DNA of 16,153 nt from JALZHR01 sp036389695 (GCA_036389695.1 DASVWG010000505.1:1-16153), one strand, 5' to 3'. Shown: positions 6,064-13,830, numbered from the stretch's first letter. Notes: generated by a model from the sequence alone, not told the origin. Numbers and translations: made by a program.

Positions 6064-9000
6064 GTGCGGGACGAACGAAATTTGCGGAAGATGTCGGAAA
6101 AAAATTTAGAATCCATAACCGAAACAGACCTGCCGTTCAGCGCGGTCGTCAATCAGATAACCGTCGGCATCGTCGAATGCGACCTGACGGGACGTCTGGT
6201 TATGGTCAACGATAAATTCTGCGAAATCACCGGTTACGAGCGCAGAGAACTGCTCGGCAAACACATCTCCGAACTGACTTTTGCGGACGATTTGCCGCAC
6301 AGCCTGAAGCTTTTTCAAAAATGCGCGGCTGACGGAAAGCCTTTCACCATCGAAAAACGTTACACTCGCAAGGACGGTTCGGAAGTTTGGGTGAAAAACA
6401 GCGTTTCGCTTTTGTCCGACGCCGAAGGCAGGCAGCAGCGCGTAATGGCGGTCGTCATCGACATTACCGCCGAAAAGCTCGCGCAAAGCGCTCTGCTTCA
6501 ATCCGAACAGCGTTATCGCGCTTTAATCGACGCTTCGGCGCAGACGGTTTTGACGATGAACGCCGAAGGCAGCCGCGATTTGCATCGGCAATGGTTTTCC
6601 AGATTGACGGGCGTGCCGGTCGAAGAATTAAAGGAAAATAAATATCTCGACCTGATTCACCCGGACGACCGCGAATATCTGCAAAAGGTTATGGCGCAGC
6701 TTTTGCAAAATCCCGCGCCTTACGAAGTCGAAGCGCGCCTGCGTCCGGCGGGCAGCGAAAATTATCATTATTACAATCTGCGCGGCGTTCCCGTTTTTAA
6801 TTCCGACGGCACTCTGAACGAATGGATCGGCACGGTTACCGACATCACCGACCGCAAGGAAGCCGAAATCGCGCGGCGTCAGATAGATAAGTCGAAAGCT
6901 CATCTGGCGGCGATTATCGAATCGTCCGACGACGCCATTATCAGCAAAGATTTAAACAGCATCGTCTTAAGCTGGAACAGAGGCGCGGAAAAAATATTCG
7001 GCTACAAGGCGGAAGAAATCATCGGAAAACCGGTAACGATACTTCTTCCGCCCGAACGCCTCAACGAAGAAGCGCTGATTCTCGCACGCATCAAAAGCGG
7101 CGTAGGCGTCGAGCATTACGAAACGCGCCGCCTCCGCAAAGACGGCGAGGAGATAGATATTTCGCTCACGGTTTCGCCGATTCGCGATGAGACGGGAACC
7201 ATCACCGCCGCCTCGAAAATCGCGCGCGACATCACCGAACGCAAGGAAGCCGAAGAAGCTTTGCGCGAAAGTCAGGCGATTTTGTCGCTTTCGATGCGCA
7301 GCAGCCGGATGGGCGCGTGGGTGCAGGACATTAAAGCCGATTACGTCTGGTGGAGCGAGGAGCTGGAAGAAATTTTCGGGCTGCAAAAAGGCAGCTTTTC
7401 CAACAACCGGAACGGCTTTCACGACTTCGTGCATCCGGACGACCGCCTGAGAATCGTCGAAGAAGTCCAGCGAGCCATCAAAGAGCGGCGTGATTACACC
7501 ATCGAATTTCGCTTTCTGCACACGGACGGCAGCATCCGCTGGATGGAAGGACGCGGGCAGGGATTCTATTCGGAAAAGGGCGAGATTGTCCGGCTTTACG
7601 GCATCGGCATCGACATCACCGAGCGTCGTCAGATTCAGGAACAGCTTCTCAAAGCCGAGCGCCGCGCGGCGGAAGATTATCAGGCGCTGCTGTCGCGCAT
7701 TGTGCCGCTCGCGCAAACTTTGGGAACGGCGCGCGATTTGATTTCCATATATCGCGCGGTCGGCGAATTTGTCCGCAGCTCGATGCCCTGCACCGCGTTT
7801 TTCGTTTCGTTTTACGACGCGGAAAGCAATCTGCGGACGGCGGCTTACGTCAGCGGCGAAGAAGGCGAAGTCGATGTTTCCACCTTGCCGCCGATGCTTC
7901 TGACCGAAGACGGCGGACCGAATTCGCAAGCCGTCTTTCAAAAGAAAACCGTCATCGTCAGCCGTTATATGGATTTTATGAAAGAGCGCCCGCACGTTAT
8001 TTTGCAGGAAAACGGCATCGACCCGATGTCGTCGTTAGTCGTGCCGATGACGGTGATGAACCGCATTATCGGCACGCTCGAAGTGCAGGCGTATGAAGAC
8101 GACGCTTTCACGCGCGAGAATATCGTCGCGCTGGAAATGGTCGCCAATCTCGCCGCCGTCGCCATCGAAAACGTGCGTCTTTTGAAGGTCGAAGAACGCG
8201 CCCGGCAGGAAGCCGAAACCGCCAACCGCGCGAAAGACGAATTTCTTTCGGTTCTCTCGCACGAATTGCGCACGCCTCTGAATTCGATGTTCGGCTGGAC
8301 GCGGATGCTGCGCTCCGGCATTCTGGACGAAGAAAAAACGCTGCAGGCAATCGAGGTCATCGAGCGCAACGTGCGCCTGCAAAACAGCCTTATCGAAGAT
8401 ATGCTCGACGTTTCGCGCATCATCACGGGCAAAATGCGGATTGAAAAGGAAGAGACGGATTTCGCGGCGCTCGTCAAATCGGCAGCCGAAGCCGCGCGCC
8501 CGCTTGCCGAACAGAAAAAAGTCTCGCTCGTGTTTAATTCCGACGCCGATTCATACGTTCTGCTCGGCGACGAAGTCCGTCTTCAGCAAATCGTCAGCAA
8601 CCTGATTAACAACGCGATTAAGTTCACGCCCGAAGACGGCGCGGTCATTTTAAGTTTATCTTCGACCGCGGGCGGCACGGTTTTATTAAACGTGACGGAC
8701 ACCGGCATCGGCATCGAGCCGGATTTTCTGCCGCAGATTTTCGACCGTTTCCGCCAAGCCGACAGCACGACCCGCCGCGCGCACAGCGGCTTGGGATTGG
8801 GCTTGACGATTGTGCGCCATCTGACCGAGCTTCACGGCGGGCGCGTCAGCGCCGAAAGCGAAGGCATCAGCAAAGGCGCGAGCTTTATCATCGAATTGCC
8901 GCTTTCGCCGCAGCCGCCAGCCGATTTGCTCAGAAATGACGCCGCCGACAGTGAGAAAGGCGATTCGCTGAAAGGCGCGCGGATTCTGCTGGTCGACGAC

Positions 9001-9357
9001 GACTGCGACGCGATGCTGCCGCTGCAAATTATTCTGGAAACCCACGAAGCCGAAGTTTTCTGCGCCTCGTCCGTGCGCGAAGCTCTGGAGTATCTCGCCG
9101 AAAACAAATTCAATCTGCTGGTCAGCGACATCGGAATGCCGGAGATGGACGGCTACGATTTGATAACCGAGCTCCGAAAAATGGACGCTTCGGCAAACCA
9201 CGATATTCCGGCAATCGCCCTGACGGCTTACGCCTCGACGCAGGACAAACGCCGCGCTTTGATGAGCGGATTTCAACATCACTTTGCCAAACCGCTCGAT
9301 TTCGAACAATTTTTAGCGACCGTTAATTCGCTGATTGCCCAGTCGAAAAATAAATAA
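6064..9357 (+). CDS. Cytoplasmic hybrid sensor histidine kinase (4 PAS, GAF, HisKA, HATPase, REC)
   Basis: This 1097-residue hybrid kinase senses through stacked PAS/GAF domains, autophosphorylates on His733 and can pass phosphate to Asp1022 of its own receiver. The order is PAS1 about 25-138, PAS2 148-268, PAS3 279-395, PAS4 405-525, each ending in a DIT-(A/D/E)-(K/R) motif. GAF follows at about 545-707, HisKA with SHELRTPLN (732-740), and HATPase with N box NLINNAIKF, G1 DTGIGI (879-884) and GLGLGL. The receiver (972-1092) has Asp978-980, Asp1022, Thr1054 and Lys1076. There is no membrane helix or signal peptide and no DNA-binding output domain, so an unlinked regulator or phosphorelay protein must act downstream. 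The GTG at 6064 sits inside a 7-bp hairpin (6059-6081). The in-frame ATG at 6091 preceded by GCGGAAG is an alternative start. PAS2 has an odd segment (NAEGSRDLHRQWF) where a strand is expected. Confidence 0.95.
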   Translation: MRDERNLRKMSEKNLESITETDLPFSAVVNQITVGIVECDLTGRLVMVNDKFCEITGYERRELLGKHISELTFADDLPHSLKLFQKCAADGKPFTIEKRYTRKDGSEVWVKNSVSLLSDAEGRQQRVMAVVIDITAEKLAQSALLQSEQRYRALIDASAQTVLTMNAEGSRDLHRQWFSRLTGVPVEELKENKYLDLIHPDDREYLQKVMAQLLQNPAPYEVEARLRPAGSENYHYYNLRGVPVFNSDGTLNEWIGTVTDITDRKEAEIARRQIDKSKAHLAAIIESSDDAIISKDLNSIVLSWNRGAEKIFGYKAEEIIGKPVTILLPPERLNEEALILARIKSGVGVEHYETRRLRKDGEEIDISLTVSPIRDETGTITAASKIARDITERKEAEEALRESQAILSLSMRSSRMGAWVQDIKADYVWWSEELEEIFGLQKGSFSNNRNGFHDFVHPDDRLRIVEEVQRAIKERRDYTIEFRFLHTDGSIRWMEGRGQGFYSEKGEIVRLYGIGIDITERRQIQEQLLKAERRAAEDYQALLSRIVPLAQTLGTARDLISIYRAVGEFVRSSMPCTAFFVSFYDAESNLRTAAYVSGEEGEVDVSTLPPMLLTEDGGPNSQAVFQKKTVIVSRYMDFMKERPHVILQENGIDPMSSLVVPMTVMNRIIGTLEVQAYEDDAFTRENIVALEMVANLAAVAIENVRLLKVEERARQEAETANRAKDEFLSVLSHELRTPLNSMFGWTRMLRSGILDEEKTLQAIEVIERNVRLQNSLIEDMLDVSRIITGKMRIEKEETDFAALVKSAAEAARPLAEQKKVSLVFNSDADSYVLLGDEVRLQQIVSNLINNAIKFTPEDGAVILSLSSTAGGTVLLNVTDTGIGIEPDFLPQIFDRFRQADSTTRRAHSGLGLGLTIVRHLTELHGGRVSAESEGISKGASFIIELPLSPQPPADLLRNDAADSEKGDSLKGARILLVDDDCDAMLPLQIILETHEAEVFCASSVREALEYLAENKFNLLVSDIGMPEMDGYDLITELRKMDASANHDIPAIALTAYASTQDKRRALMSGFQHHFAKPLDFEQFLATVNSLIAQSKNK

Positions 9358-9361
9358 ATAG

Positions 9362-9480
9362 AGGCGGAAACGCGACAGTTATGGAGCGTGTTTCCTCAGC
9401 TAATGAGAAACGTGATGATTGAAATTCGCGTGTTCGATGACAATGTTGAGACACGCTCCATAACTGTCGCGTTTCCGCCT
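9362..9480. repeat. 119-bp element with perfect 30-bp inverted arms; likely also a terminator
   Basis: The arms 9362-9391 and 9451-9480 are exact reverse complements (AGGCGGAAACGC ... GGAGCGTGT), with a 59-base spacer that itself contains CTCA/TGAG. TTTTT directly follows the right arm (9480-9484), so the element can end transcription from the kinase gene. A decayed half-copy lies at 3731-3760. The perfect match of the arms suggests recent or selected origin. It contains no coding frame. It is consistent with a REPIN/MITE-type mobile repeat, but no target-site duplication is obvious. Confidence 0.8.
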
Positions 9481-9524
9481 TTTTAAATCTTAACAAATCG
9501 GCATTTTATTGCCCTTTCAAACCT

Positions 9525-9719
9525 ATGACCTGCGAAAATTCCAGTCAATCAAACGAAATAATCTGCGAATCGTGCGGCGAAAAATTCAATTGCGGCGCGA
9601 AATCTGAAAAATGTTGGTGTTTTGGGCTTGAATTAAATGGTAAAACTCTGGCACAATTAAAGTTGGAATTCAAACGCTGTCTCTGCCGGCAGTGTCTTGA
9701 GAAAATTTCAACCACCTAA
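9525..9719 (+). CDS. Cysteine-rich CWC family protein
   Basis: This 64-residue protein has eight cysteines after residue 10: ICESCGEKFNCG (Cys14, 17, 23), KCWCF (Cys30, 32) and RCLCRQCL (Cys52, 54, 57). The CWC centre with the spaced CxxC pairs matches the small Cys_rich_CWC family (PF14375 as I recall it), a presumed zinc-binding protein of unknown role. There is no signal peptide. The ATG has no clear Shine-Dalgarno. It follows the 119-bp inverted repeat and lies 32 bp before a small membrane protein on the same strand. The cysteine pattern makes the family call fairly firm; function is unknown. Confidence 0.85.
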   Translation: MTCENSSQSNEIICESCGEKFNCGAKSEKCWCFGLELNGKTLAQLKLEFKRCLCRQCLEKISTT

Positions 9720-9751
9720 CCTAACTCAAACAGGAAAGGCAATAACTACAA

Positions 9752-10066
9752 ATGAACTTTAAATTTACCAACCCGCGGAAGGTTGGAAACTCGTTGTCTC
9801 CGAAACAAATCGAACAGCTCAGCCGTTGGGAAAAAGAACGCGCCGACGGCAAATGGTTCTGGATTTTCAAACGCGCTTCGGCGTGGCTCGTCAGCGTGAT
9901 TCTGATGTTCGGCGCGGCAAATTATTTTGCGGCTGAAACAATCAGCTTCGGCGGCAGCCAGGTGGTCGTCGCGGCGTTTATGTTCGGCGGTTTCTTTATC
10001 GGCTCGATAATGGAATGGGCGAAGATGGAAGAGCTTTACGAAACCACTTCGCTGACGACAGACTAA
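9752..10066 (+). CDS. Hypothetical two-helix membrane protein
   Basis: This 104-residue protein has a hydrophilic N-terminus (about residues 1-40, with SPKQIEQLSRWEKERADGKW) and two hydrophobic helices at about 43-61 and 70-89. A short acidic tail (MEELYETTSLTTD) follows. The helices are joined by a short loop (AAETISFGGSQ), so both ends should face the same side, probably the cytoplasm. AGGAAAGG lies 12 bases before the ATG. I do not recognise a family. The gene is close behind the CWC gene and may share its transcript. The next strong terminator is at 10174-10209. Confidence 0.7.
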   Translation: MNFKFTNPRKVGNSLSPKQIEQLSRWEKERADGKWFWIFKRASAWLVSVILMFGAANYFAAETISFGGSQVVVAAFMFGGFFIGSIMEWAKMEELYETTSLTTD

Positions 10067-10173
10067 CTGCACCTTCCGCCAATTAATTATCAATTCTAAC
10101 TTTCAACCGAACGGAATTTATCAATCGAATTCCGGCGCTCGAATTGTATCAAACTGAAAACTTTAATCCGTCG

Positions 10174-10209
10174 GCACGGAATCAATAAATGGATTCCGTG
10201 CTATTTTTT
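10174..10209 (+). terminator. Rho-independent terminator
   Basis: GCACGGAATC (10174-10183) pairs perfectly with GATTCCGTGC (10192-10201) across an 8-base loop and is followed by TATTTTTTC. A smaller hairpin, CGGAATT/AATTCCG at 10112-10134, lies upstream without a T-run. This ends the 9525-10066 transcript. Confidence 0.85.
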
Positions 10210-10222
10210 CGTTCAAAATCTG

Positions 10223-10228
10223 TATAAT
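10223..10228 (+). promoter_or_regulatory. Consensus -10 box just before brnT (leaderless candidate)
   Basis: TATAAT is a perfect -10 ending 5 bases before the brnT ATG (10234). Transcription would begin at or next to the start codon. No Shine-Dalgarno is present, as expected for a leaderless message. The -35 position lies in the terminator stem and is poor. Confidence 0.4.
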
Positions 10229-10233
10229 AGATT

Positions 10234-10509
10234 ATGAAATTTGAATGGGATGAAGAGAAAGCCGCCATCAATTTGAAAATTCACGGCGTTTCTTTTGAGG
10301 AAGCAATCGAAGTATTTTTTGACCCGAATGCGGTCGAAGGTTTCGATTCCGCACATTCCATTAATGAAGACCATTTTTATATTATCGGCTTCTCAAGCCG
10401 ACGCTTGCTTTACGTCGTTTATGCGGAAAGATGCGCAGAAAATGTTATTCGTTTGATTTCCGCACGCAAAGCGGAAGGAAAAAGGCAAAAAGAGTATGAA
10501 AAAAAATAA
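10234..10509 (+). CDS. brnT: BrnT-family type II toxin
   Basis: This 91-residue BrnT-type (RelE-like fold) ribonuclease toxin would cut mRNA and arrest growth when freed from its antitoxin. It begins MKFEWDEEKAAINLKIHGVS, the typical BrnT opening with WDxxKAxxNxxKHGVSFEEA. Further features are a DPNAVEGFDSAHS segment, the GFSSRRLLYVVYAER strand and the C-terminal IRLISARKAEGKRQKEYE, which supplies the conserved Arg/Ser/Arg and Glu/Tyr positions. Full length for the family. The start codon lies 5 bases after a consensus -10. Its end overlaps the next gene by 14 bp, so the two are translated together as in toxin-antitoxin pairs. Confidence 0.9.
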   Translation: MKFEWDEEKAAINLKIHGVSFEEAIEVFFDPNAVEGFDSAHSINEDHFYIIGFSSRRLLYVVYAERCAENVIRLISARKAEGKRQKEYEKK

Positions 10510-10777
10510 GCAGGATGCAATTTTTCGTTTCGGCATCGTCGAAGAAAACGATAAAGACTTGATAATCGAAATCACCGAAGAAGATTATCAAAAACAGATT
10601 GCGGCGGGTATCCCCGAAGACGAATTATTGCCTGCCGGTTTTCATAAAGCGCGGCGCGGCGGCTTTCACGAGCGGCATCCGGATTTAAGTTTGGAAAACG
10701 TCGAGATAAAAATAACAAAATCCGGCGAAAATGCTGCGCGTTCTATTCAAGACGATAACGAGAAAAAAGCGGCGTAA
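10496..10777 (+). CDS. Putative non-canonical antitoxin partner of BrnT
   Basis: This 93-residue protein overlaps brnT by 14 bp, the position normally filled by the antitoxin BrnA. It begins MKKNKQDAIFRFGIVEEND and contains IIEITEEDYQKQIAAGIPED followed by LLPAGFHKARRGGFHERHPD. The C-terminal third (NVEIKITKSGENAARSIQDD) is short and polar. I do not see the ribbon-helix-helix DNA-binding segment typical of BrnA, though a degenerate one at the C-terminus cannot be ruled out. Position and overlap argue for an antitoxin; the sequence does not identify it. It ends 47 bp before the next gene. Confidence 0.7.
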   Translation: MKKNKQDAIFRFGIVEENDKDLIIEITEEDYQKQIAAGIPEDELLPAGFHKARRGGFHERHPDLSLENVEIKITKSGENAARSIQDDNEKKAA

Positions 10778-10824
10778 TTAAAAAAAAGATAATAAATTAT
10801 AGTCATTATTTTAGGAGTTGATAA

Positions 10825-11946
10825 TTGAAAAAGAAAAGCAGATTCCTGAGCGGCAAGCGGATTGACCCTTTGCCGATTGATAAAAATACGGCTCTGGCGG
10901 ATTTGGTTGACGAATCTTTTATGGCGTATAACGCGGCGCGTCTGCGCGAGGCGTGCCAGCTTTACACGAAAAAAATGCTTGAGCCGGACGTGACCGTCGG
11001 CGTCACTTTAACCGGCGCATTAACGCCCGCCGGTTTGGGAATTTCGGCGCTGATTCCTCTGATTCAAGCCGGATTTATCGACTGGATTATCTCGACCGGC
11101 GCAAATCTTTATCACGACACGCATTTCGGCATCGGCTTGTCGCTGCATCAGGGCGACGCGAAGCTCGACGACCGCGTTTTGCGCGAAGAAGAAGTCGTGC
11201 GCATTTTCGACATTTTTTTCGATTATTCCGTCCTGCTCGACACGGACGAATTTTTTCGACGGCTTATCGAAGGCGAGGAATTTCAAAAAACGATGAGCTC
11301 CGCCGAATTTCATTACCTGTGCGGAAAATACATCCGCGAGCGCGAAACGAAGCTCGGCATCAAAAACAAATCGCTGCTGGCGACCGCTTACGAATACGGC
11401 GTTCCCGTTTACACTTCTTCGCCCGGCGATTCGTCAATCGGAATGAACATCGCAGCGAAGGAATTGCAAGGCGGAAAGCTCGTTTTGAATCCGAATCTGG
11501 ACGTCAACGAAACGGCTTCCATCGTGCTGGCGGCAAAACGCGGCGAAATTCACGGCGATAAAAATGAAGGCGGAAAATCCGCGATTTTCATCTTAGGCGG
11601 CGGCAGCCCGAAAAATTTCGCGCTCCAAACCGAGCCGCAGATTCAGGAAGTTCTCGGCATCGACGAAAAAGGTCACGATTATTTTTTGCAGGTGACGGAC
11701 GCGCGCCCCGACACGGGCGGGCTTTCCGGCGCGACTCCGGCTGAAGCGGTCAGCTGGGGCAAAGTCGACCCCGACAAATTGCCGGACGCGGTTGTCTGCT
11801 ACGTCGATTCGACCGTCGCGCTGCCGATTTTGACGGCTTACGCTTTAGCCAGACACGCGCCGCGCGAGCCGAAACGCCTTTACGACCGGCGCGGGGAATT
11901 TATGAATTTGCTCATAAGAGAATACGAAAAATCAACGCGAAGATAA
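10825..11946 (+). CDS. Deoxyhypusine synthase-like protein
   Basis: This 373-residue member of the deoxyhypusine synthase superfamily is NAD-dependent; relatives move the aminobutyl group of spermidine. Family blocks are TGALTPAGLG (63-72), a SPGDSSIGMN segment (199-208), the GGGSPKNF loop (258-265), a PDTGGLSGA stretch (295-303) and EAVSWGK (307-313). The last matches the region of the active-site lysine, so Lys313 is the likely imine-forming residue. Bacteria lack eIF5A, so the true acceptor is probably a polyamine or another amine (homospermidine synthase-like chemistry is one option); this is inference. The start is a TTG with AGGAG seven bases upstream. The biotin carrier gene begins 8 bp after the stop, so the two are probably co-transcribed. 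Confidence 0.9.
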   Translation: MKKKSRFLSGKRIDPLPIDKNTALADLVDESFMAYNAARLREACQLYTKKMLEPDVTVGVTLTGALTPAGLGISALIPLIQAGFIDWIISTGANLYHDTHFGIGLSLHQGDAKLDDRVLREEEVVRIFDIFFDYSVLLDTDEFFRRLIEGEEFQKTMSSAEFHYLCGKYIRERETKLGIKNKSLLATAYEYGVPVYTSSPGDSSIGMNIAAKELQGGKLVLNPNLDVNETASIVLAAKRGEIHGDKNEGGKSAIFILGGGSPKNFALQTEPQIQEVLGIDEKGHDYFLQVTDARPDTGGLSGATPAEAVSWGKVDPDKLPDAVVCYVDSTVALPILTAYALARHAPREPKRLYDRRGEFMNLLIREYEKSTRR

Positions 11947-11954
11947 TTGTCACG

Positions 11955-12449
11955 ATGAAATTAATTGCCGAACTGAACAACGAAAAACACGAAGTCGAAT
12001 TTAAACGCGACGGCGAAAAGCTTTCCGCCTCGGTTGACGGTCGCGAATACGCTCTGGAAGCGTCGGAAGTCGAGCCGAATGTTTATCTTTTAAAACACGA
12101 AAATCAAATTTTTCAGATTTACGTCGCGCCGACCGAGCCTGCGGTCGCCAACGTCGGAAATCATTCGTTTGAAATAAAAATCTCCGACCCGAAACGCCTG
12201 CGCGGCGCGGGCGCTTTAGCCGGCAGCGCAGACGGCACAATCGAGATAAAAACCGCGATGCCCGGCAAAGTCGTGCGCGTCGTCGCCGAGCAGGGCGCGG
12301 AAATCCGGCAGGGCGAAAGCGTGCTGGTCGTCGAAGCGATGAAGATGCAGAACGAAATGAAATCGCCGAAAGACGGCATCGTCAAAGAAATTCGCGTCGC
12401 CGAAGGCGCGACCGTCAACGCGGGCGACGTGCTGGCAATTATCGAGTAA
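11955..12449 (+). CDS. Biotin/lipoyl carrier domain protein (BCCP-like)
   Basis: This 164-residue biotin carrier protein carries CO2 for a biotin-dependent carboxylase. The C-terminal half (about 96-164) is the biotinyl domain, with TAMPGKVVRV, then the biotinylation motif VVEAMKMQNEMKSP in which Lys130 should be modified, and ending AGDVLAIIE. The first 90 residues form a separate region (LNNEKHEVEFKRDGEKLSAS and a KHENQIFQIYVAP strand pattern). This resembles the N-terminal part of carriers from acyl-CoA or pyruvate carboxylases rather than AccB of acetyl-CoA carboxylase. The carboxylase subunits are not in the window. It follows the DHS-like gene by 8 bp with no visible Shine-Dalgarno, so it probably relies on coupling. 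Confidence 0.9.
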   Translation: MKLIAELNNEKHEVEFKRDGEKLSASVDGREYALEASEVEPNVYLLKHENQIFQIYVAPTEPAVANVGNHSFEIKISDPKRLRGAGALAGSADGTIEIKTAMPGKVVRVVAEQGAEIRQGESVLVVEAMKMQNEMKSPKDGIVKEIRVAEGATVNAGDVLAIIE

Positions 12450-12518
12450 AAACGCTTGCATTTTCCGCGATTTTTTTTGCGTTGCCACAAAAATCGAATT
12501 TAAATTTCAAAATAAAAT

Positions 12519-13052
12519 ATGCGAAAGTTTTTCTTTTACGCTCTTATACTTTTCCTTTTCAGCCTCTCGATTTTGTCTTGCCGGAGCGCGCGGCAAAGCG
12601 AGATTTCGTCTAACGCTTCAAACGCCGCGCCGCAAAATTCACCAAAAGAAACGCCGCAGCCAAAAGCGGAAGCCGCGCAAGCCGCGCCGGAAAAAGCGAA
12701 CGCCGGAGAGCCGAAGAAATCGCCGTCCGACGCCGCGCCGCAAACGTCTTCCGAAGCGAAATTTGAAAATCGCTGCGGCTGGTTCGTCAATCCGACGCCC
12801 GCCAACGCGTCGCTCGAAGACAAGGACGGCGAATGGATTATCGGCGTTCAGGGCGGCTATCAAGCCGGGGGCGATTATCCCGAATTTGACGACAAAGACT
12901 GGGTAAAAACCAACGTCAATTACGGCTACGGCTGCGCGTGTATGCGCGTTAAAGTCGATTTTAAAACCCGGCGCGTTTTGGAAATCGCGAGCGCGACGAC
13001 GAAACCGCTCGCGGCTTGCCGCAAAGACCCGGCGCTGAAAGAGCCGCGATAA
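12519..13052 (+). CDS. Lipoprotein with Ala/Pro/Lys linker and DUF4087 domain
   Basis: This 177-residue predicted lipoprotein has a basic start (MRK), a hydrophobic stretch FFFYALILFLFSLSILS and Cys21 as the lipid-bearing residue (ILSC, a loose lipobox). A low-complexity Ala/Pro/Lys/Glu linker covers about 22-80. The compact C-terminal region (83-172) has CGWFVNPTPAN, DGEWIIGVQGGYQ, GDYPEFDDKDWVKTN and YGYGCACMRV, the pattern of DUF4087, with Cys86, Cys139, Cys141 and Cys167 probably forming disulfides. It should be anchored at the outer membrane or the outer face of the inner membrane. Function is unknown. It starts 69 bp after the biotin carrier gene and 10 bp before a HAD phosphatase gene. 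Confidence 0.87.
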   Translation: MRKFFFYALILFLFSLSILSCRSARQSEISSNASNAAPQNSPKETPQPKAEAAQAAPEKANAGEPKKSPSDAAPQTSSEAKFENRCGWFVNPTPANASLEDKDGEWIIGVQGGYQAGGDYPEFDDKDWVKTNVNYGYGCACMRVKVDFKTRRVLEIASATTKPLAACRKDPALKEPR

Positions 13053-13062
13053 TTTTTATTCG

Positions 13063-13830
13063 ATGAAAGACTTTGCAACGCATTCCGGCGTCGAAAATTT
13101 TAAACTTGCCGCGCCGGAAAATCTGAAAATTCTGCTCTGGGACGTTGACGGCACTTTGATGCGCTCGACCAGACAGGGCGCTTATAAAGAATATTTTTCG
13201 CGGACGATGGAAAAAGTTTTCGGCGGCGCGGGAAAACTGGACGAAATAATCGCTTCGGGAATGACCGACACGCAGATTATGTATGAGGCGCTGCACGATG
13301 AAGGCTTTACGCCCGAACGTATTTTTGCGAAAAAGGAAATTCTGCTGGAAATTTTCAAAAACGAGATGACCGCCGCGCTCGAAAAAGGCGGCGAGCCTTA
13401 CGAAGTCTTAAACGGCGTGCGCGAAATTCTGGACGAAACCGCCAAAAGCGCGCGTTTCGTCAACGCGCTTTTGACCGGAAATCTCTCGGTCGCCGCCGAA
13501 ATCATATTAAAATCCGTCGGACTCTGGCATTATTTTGAAAACGCGCCGAACGCTTTCGGCGAAATCTCGCACGACCGCCGCGAATTGGCGACGGCAGCCG
13601 GAAGGCTTTTCAACGATTTCTACAAATTCGATTTCCAGCCCGCACAATTCATCGTCATCGGCGACACGCCCAACGACATCGCCTGCGCCCGCGCTTTACG
13701 CGCCAGAGCCGTCGCCGTCGCGACCGGCAAAAGTCACCCGCCGCAGGAATTAGCCGCCTGCGAGCCTGACGTTTTGCTGGAAGATTTGCGCGATACGAAA
13801 AAGATTCTGGAAATTTTGGAAAATCTATAA
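13063..13830 (+). CDS. HAD-superfamily phosphatase, phosphoglycolate phosphatase-like
   Basis: This 255-residue HAD hydrolase uses Asp27 as nucleophile in DVDGT (27-31) with Asp29 as acid/base. Motif II is LLTGN (136-140, Thr138) and motif IV is GDTPND (200-205). A helical cap lies between motifs I and II (about 40-125), as in the Gph/PGMB subgroup, which dephosphorylates small metabolites. The substrate is not readable. The first 20 residues (KDFATHSGVENFKLAAPEN) precede the usual HAD start, so translation may begin later, but no better start is visible. It lies 10 bp behind the lipoprotein gene. It overlaps the convergent K+-channel gene by 6 bp at its 3' end. Confidence 0.92.
   Translation: MKDFATHSGVENFKLAAPENLKILLWDVDGTLMRSTRQGAYKEYFSRTMEKVFGGAGKLDEIIASGMTDTQIMYEALHDEGFTPERIFAKKEILLEIFKNEMTAALEKGGEPYEVLNGVREILDETAKSARFVNALLTGNLSVAAEIILKSVGLWHYFENAPNAFGEISHDRRELATAAGRLFNDFYKFDFQPAQFIVIGDTPNDIACARALRARAVAVATGKSHPPQELAACEPDVLLEDLRDTKKILEILENL

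Noticed and set aside
6967..7995. Long antisense open frame (about 340 codons) opposite the kinase gene
   Set aside because: It is Phe/Arg/Ala-rich low-quality sequence produced by the codon bias of the sense strand, with no recognisable domain, and the sense frame is an unmistakable PAS/histidine kinase.
10496..10777. Calling the BrnT partner brnA
   Set aside because: Position fits, but I cannot see the BrnA ribbon-helix-helix region, so the gene symbol is withheld.
12450..12518. AACGC...GCGTT pairing after the biotin carrier gene as a terminator
   Set aside because: The stem is short and the run of T lies inside the loop rather than after it. Transcription probably continues into the lipoprotein gene.
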